From DATLNF01 sp046590575 (GTDB lineage Bacteria > Actinomycetota > Actinomycetes > BP-191), in the NCBI GenBank assembly GCA_046590575.1, contig JBKJUS010000059.1, forward strand, positions 1 to 14,143: 14,143 bases of DNA, in the 5' to 3' direction. Position 1 is the stretch's first letter. Each line of letters starts with the position of its first letter. Under the pieces are notes generated by a model. That model made no database searches. It was given only the letters and a program-made list of their open reading frames with translations, and had not been told where the DNA came from. Both the position numbers and the translations under genes were made by a program. Positions 12,983 through 14,143 of this stretch are shown in pieces.

Positions 12983-13231
12983 ATGAACAAGTTCAGCCGC
13001 ATCCTGCTCTCCGGCGCGATCGCGGTCGCCGCGACGACCGGGCTGGTCGCGACGGCGCCCGCCGCCAGTGCCCAGTGTCCCGACGAAACTGACACCGCGA
13101 TTCAGGCTGGCGGTCAGTACGTCGCCGTCGTGCCGTGCTTCAGCCTCGTCGACGACTGCGTCACCGTCGCCGTTTATTTCCGCGTCAACAGCGCGAGCGG
13201 CAACCGATTGTCCCCGCCGATCTGTCCGTAA
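12983..13231 (+). CDS. Small exported four-cysteine protein, paralogue 2
   Basis: An 82-residue precursor. Its 30-residue signal peptide differs from paralogue 1 at only two positions (Phe4, Ile13) and ends APAASA before QC. The mature chain has Cys32, Cys52, Cys59 and Cys81; the C2-C3 and C3-C4 spacings (6 and 21) equal those of paralogue 1, while C1-C2 is six residues longer. Apart from the cysteines and VAVYFR the mature part has diverged strongly, unlike the signal peptide. ATG 12983 follows GAAGGG. It is driven by P2 with a leader of about 85-90 nt. A stem-loop and then the 225-residue exported protein follow, so the module order copies module 1 on the opposite strand. Function unknown. 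Confidence 0.8.
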   Translation: MNKFSRILLSGAIAVAATTGLVATAPAASAQCPDETDTAIQAGGQYVAVVPCFSLVDDCVTVAVYFRVNSASGNRLSPPICP

Positions 13232-13242
13232 GTTCCCGGGTA

Positions 13243-13270
13243 GGGAGGCGGCCCGGACGGGTCGCCTCCC
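13243..13270 (+). repeat. Intercistronic stem-loop in module 2
   Basis: GGGAGGCG (13243-13250) pairs perfectly with CGCCTCCC (13263-13270); the loop can extend the stem through CCC/GGG. It lies 11 bp after the small protein's stop and 21 bp before the next ATG, the same place as the module 1 hairpin but with unrelated sequence. Confidence 0.7.
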
Positions 13271-13291
13271 CCCTCTCCGGAAAGGTCCACC

Positions 13292-13969
13292 ATGACCTGC
13301 CGCGTTCGAATCCTCGGTGCCATCCTCCTGGCGTCTGCACTTGGCCCCCCCGCCGCCGTCGCCTCGCCCAGGCGGACCTGCCAAATGCTGGTCGACCCGG
13401 CGTACGATAACCACTTCTCCGGCGATCGCGCCCTAAGCACCGGTGGCCTGGACATTGTGTCCGCGGACATAGCCAGCGACGACCGCTACCTGACCGCCGT
13501 CGTGCGACTGCGTGACCTCACCGACAGTCGCGGCGCGCCAACCGGTACAGCTCACGACATCAACTTTGGCTTGGGCGGACAGCGGTTTCTGGCCTCGGCC
13601 TACCGTGCGCCGGACGGCGTCGCGTTCGACCTCTGGGTCTTCCGCGAGTCAGCTGGCAACGCCAACGCCGGCTCCACCGTCTACGGGTTCATCGGCAAAA
13701 TTGAGGGCTCGTTTGACGAGGACACAAGCGAGATTCGCATGCACATCCCTGCGGCCCTAATGCGCACTTACGGTGGCATTCGCGGGGCTCGATTCGACCG
13801 GCTCTCCGCTGTGAGCCTCAACTACACGGGCACGACAACTGATCCTGGCGTCCTGCGCCGCGGCTATACCGGAACCAAGGGCGGTAGCACCTTCGAGGGC
13901 ACTGACGAGGGTTCAACTACTAAGACCTATATCGGCGGCCAGCCAAGCTGCGTCAAGCCCGGCCCGTAG
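13292..13969 (+). CDS. Exported 225-residue LDIVSAD-domain protein, paralogue 2
   Basis: Equal in length to the product of 10262-10939 and clearly related: GLDIVSADIASD (52-63), LTAVVRLRDL, FDLWVF, GSFDEDTSEIRM (139-150), and Cys30/Cys220 near the ends of the mature chain. Signal peptide about residues 1-25 (ILGAILLASALG, AAVAS). GGAAAGG lies about 7 nt before ATG 13292. It is the second gene of module 2, 60 bp after the four-cysteine protein, and a strong hairpin follows 50 bp after its stop. Its C-terminus YIGGQPSCVKPGP is also kept in the fragment at 10139-10181. Predicted beta-rich extracellular domain; ligand or partner unknown. The small protein of the same module is an obvious candidate partner, but this is inference. 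Confidence 0.75.
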   Translation: MTCRVRILGAILLASALGPPAAVASPRRTCQMLVDPAYDNHFSGDRALSTGGLDIVSADIASDDRYLTAVVRLRDLTDSRGAPTGTAHDINFGLGGQRFLASAYRAPDGVAFDLWVFRESAGNANAGSTVYGFIGKIEGSFDEDTSEIRMHIPAALMRTYGGIRGARFDRLSAVSLNYTGTTTDPGVLRRGYTGTKGGSTFEGTDEGSTTKTYIGGQPSCVKPGP

Positions 13970-14018
13970 CGCGCGCTGCTGCGACCAGTCCGCATGACTC
14001 CAAGGGCCGAATGATCAA

Positions 14019-14045
14019 GCGGGCTCATCCCCAAGATGGGCCCGC
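14019..14045 (+). terminator. Hairpin after paralogue 2
   Basis: GCGGGCTCATC (14019-14029), a 5-nt loop and GATGGGCCCGC (14035-14045) form an 11-bp stem with one T-G pair, 49 bp after the stop. Likely end of module 2. Nothing else is seen from here to the window end. Confidence 0.55.
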
Positions 14046-14143
14046 CGAAGGCGATTGGCCGACAGGCCGCCCTGTCGCCTGCACCGAGGCGACTAACCCC
14101 GAAGAGCGCCACAAAGGCATACATCAAACGCCGAGACTCGGAG

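Noticed and set aside
12502..13095. 197-codon minus-strand frame
   Set aside because: Antisense to two small exported-protein genes that have ribosome sites, signal peptides and promoters.
14018..14028. Second tRNA-like match: 11 bases shared with the anticodon arm at 5330-5340
   Set aside because: Too short, no T-arm follows, and the bases are explained by a terminator hairpin.
1..14143. CRISPR array or tandem repeat locus
   Set aside because: No regularly spaced repeats were seen on either strand.

Overview
The window is high-GC DNA with GTG/TTG starts, AGGAGG-type ribosome sites, an ortho-cleavage catechol dioxygenase and an AfsR/LuxR-type C-terminal domain. This points to an actinobacterium (Actinomycetota); genus cannot be read from the sequence. 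It is an accessory region made of four blocks.

Block 1 (1-1551) holds the 3' part of an intradiol catechol 1,2-dioxygenase, whose frame runs off the left edge, and a YpeA-like GNAT acetyltransferase. Block 2 (1697-5042) is a four-gene + strand run: a winged-helix/zinc-finger-like protein, a peroxiredoxin-phosphotransferase fusion, a conserved hypothetical protein and a small cupin. The last three have strong ribosome sites and the end of the run carries a hairpin. A 49-bp direct repeat with one mismatch (815-863 and 5151-5199) brackets GNAT plus block 2.

Block 3 (about 5304-9169) is an integration graveyard. It has a tRNA-Met(CAT) 3'-half remnant (likely att site), a tyrosine integrase whose N-terminus was removed by a complete IS21-family element (istA/istB, 6433-8584), and a frameshifted, truncated second integrase beyond it. 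The IS has no visible target duplication and the missing part of the first integrase is not on its far side, so a deletion or recombination has occurred here.

Block 4 (9438-14045) is the most interesting. An ECF-type sigma factor with a transmembrane segment and an extracytoplasmic Cys-containing tail lies between two inverted paralogous modules. Each module encodes a small exported four-cysteine protein followed by a 225-residue exported protein with a LDIVSAD motif. A third small exported cysteine peptide is divergent from the sigma gene. All three peptide genes are preceded by the same ECF-style promoter: GTAAT (first base T or G), 16-bp spacer with GCCC at spacer positions 7-10, then CGTC and, one base later, TGT. 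I infer a self-contained regulon in which a membrane-tethered sigma factor controls secreted disulfide proteins. A 43-bp remnant of a third 225-residue paralogue shows that the locus once had another copy. I do not recognise this system as a named one.
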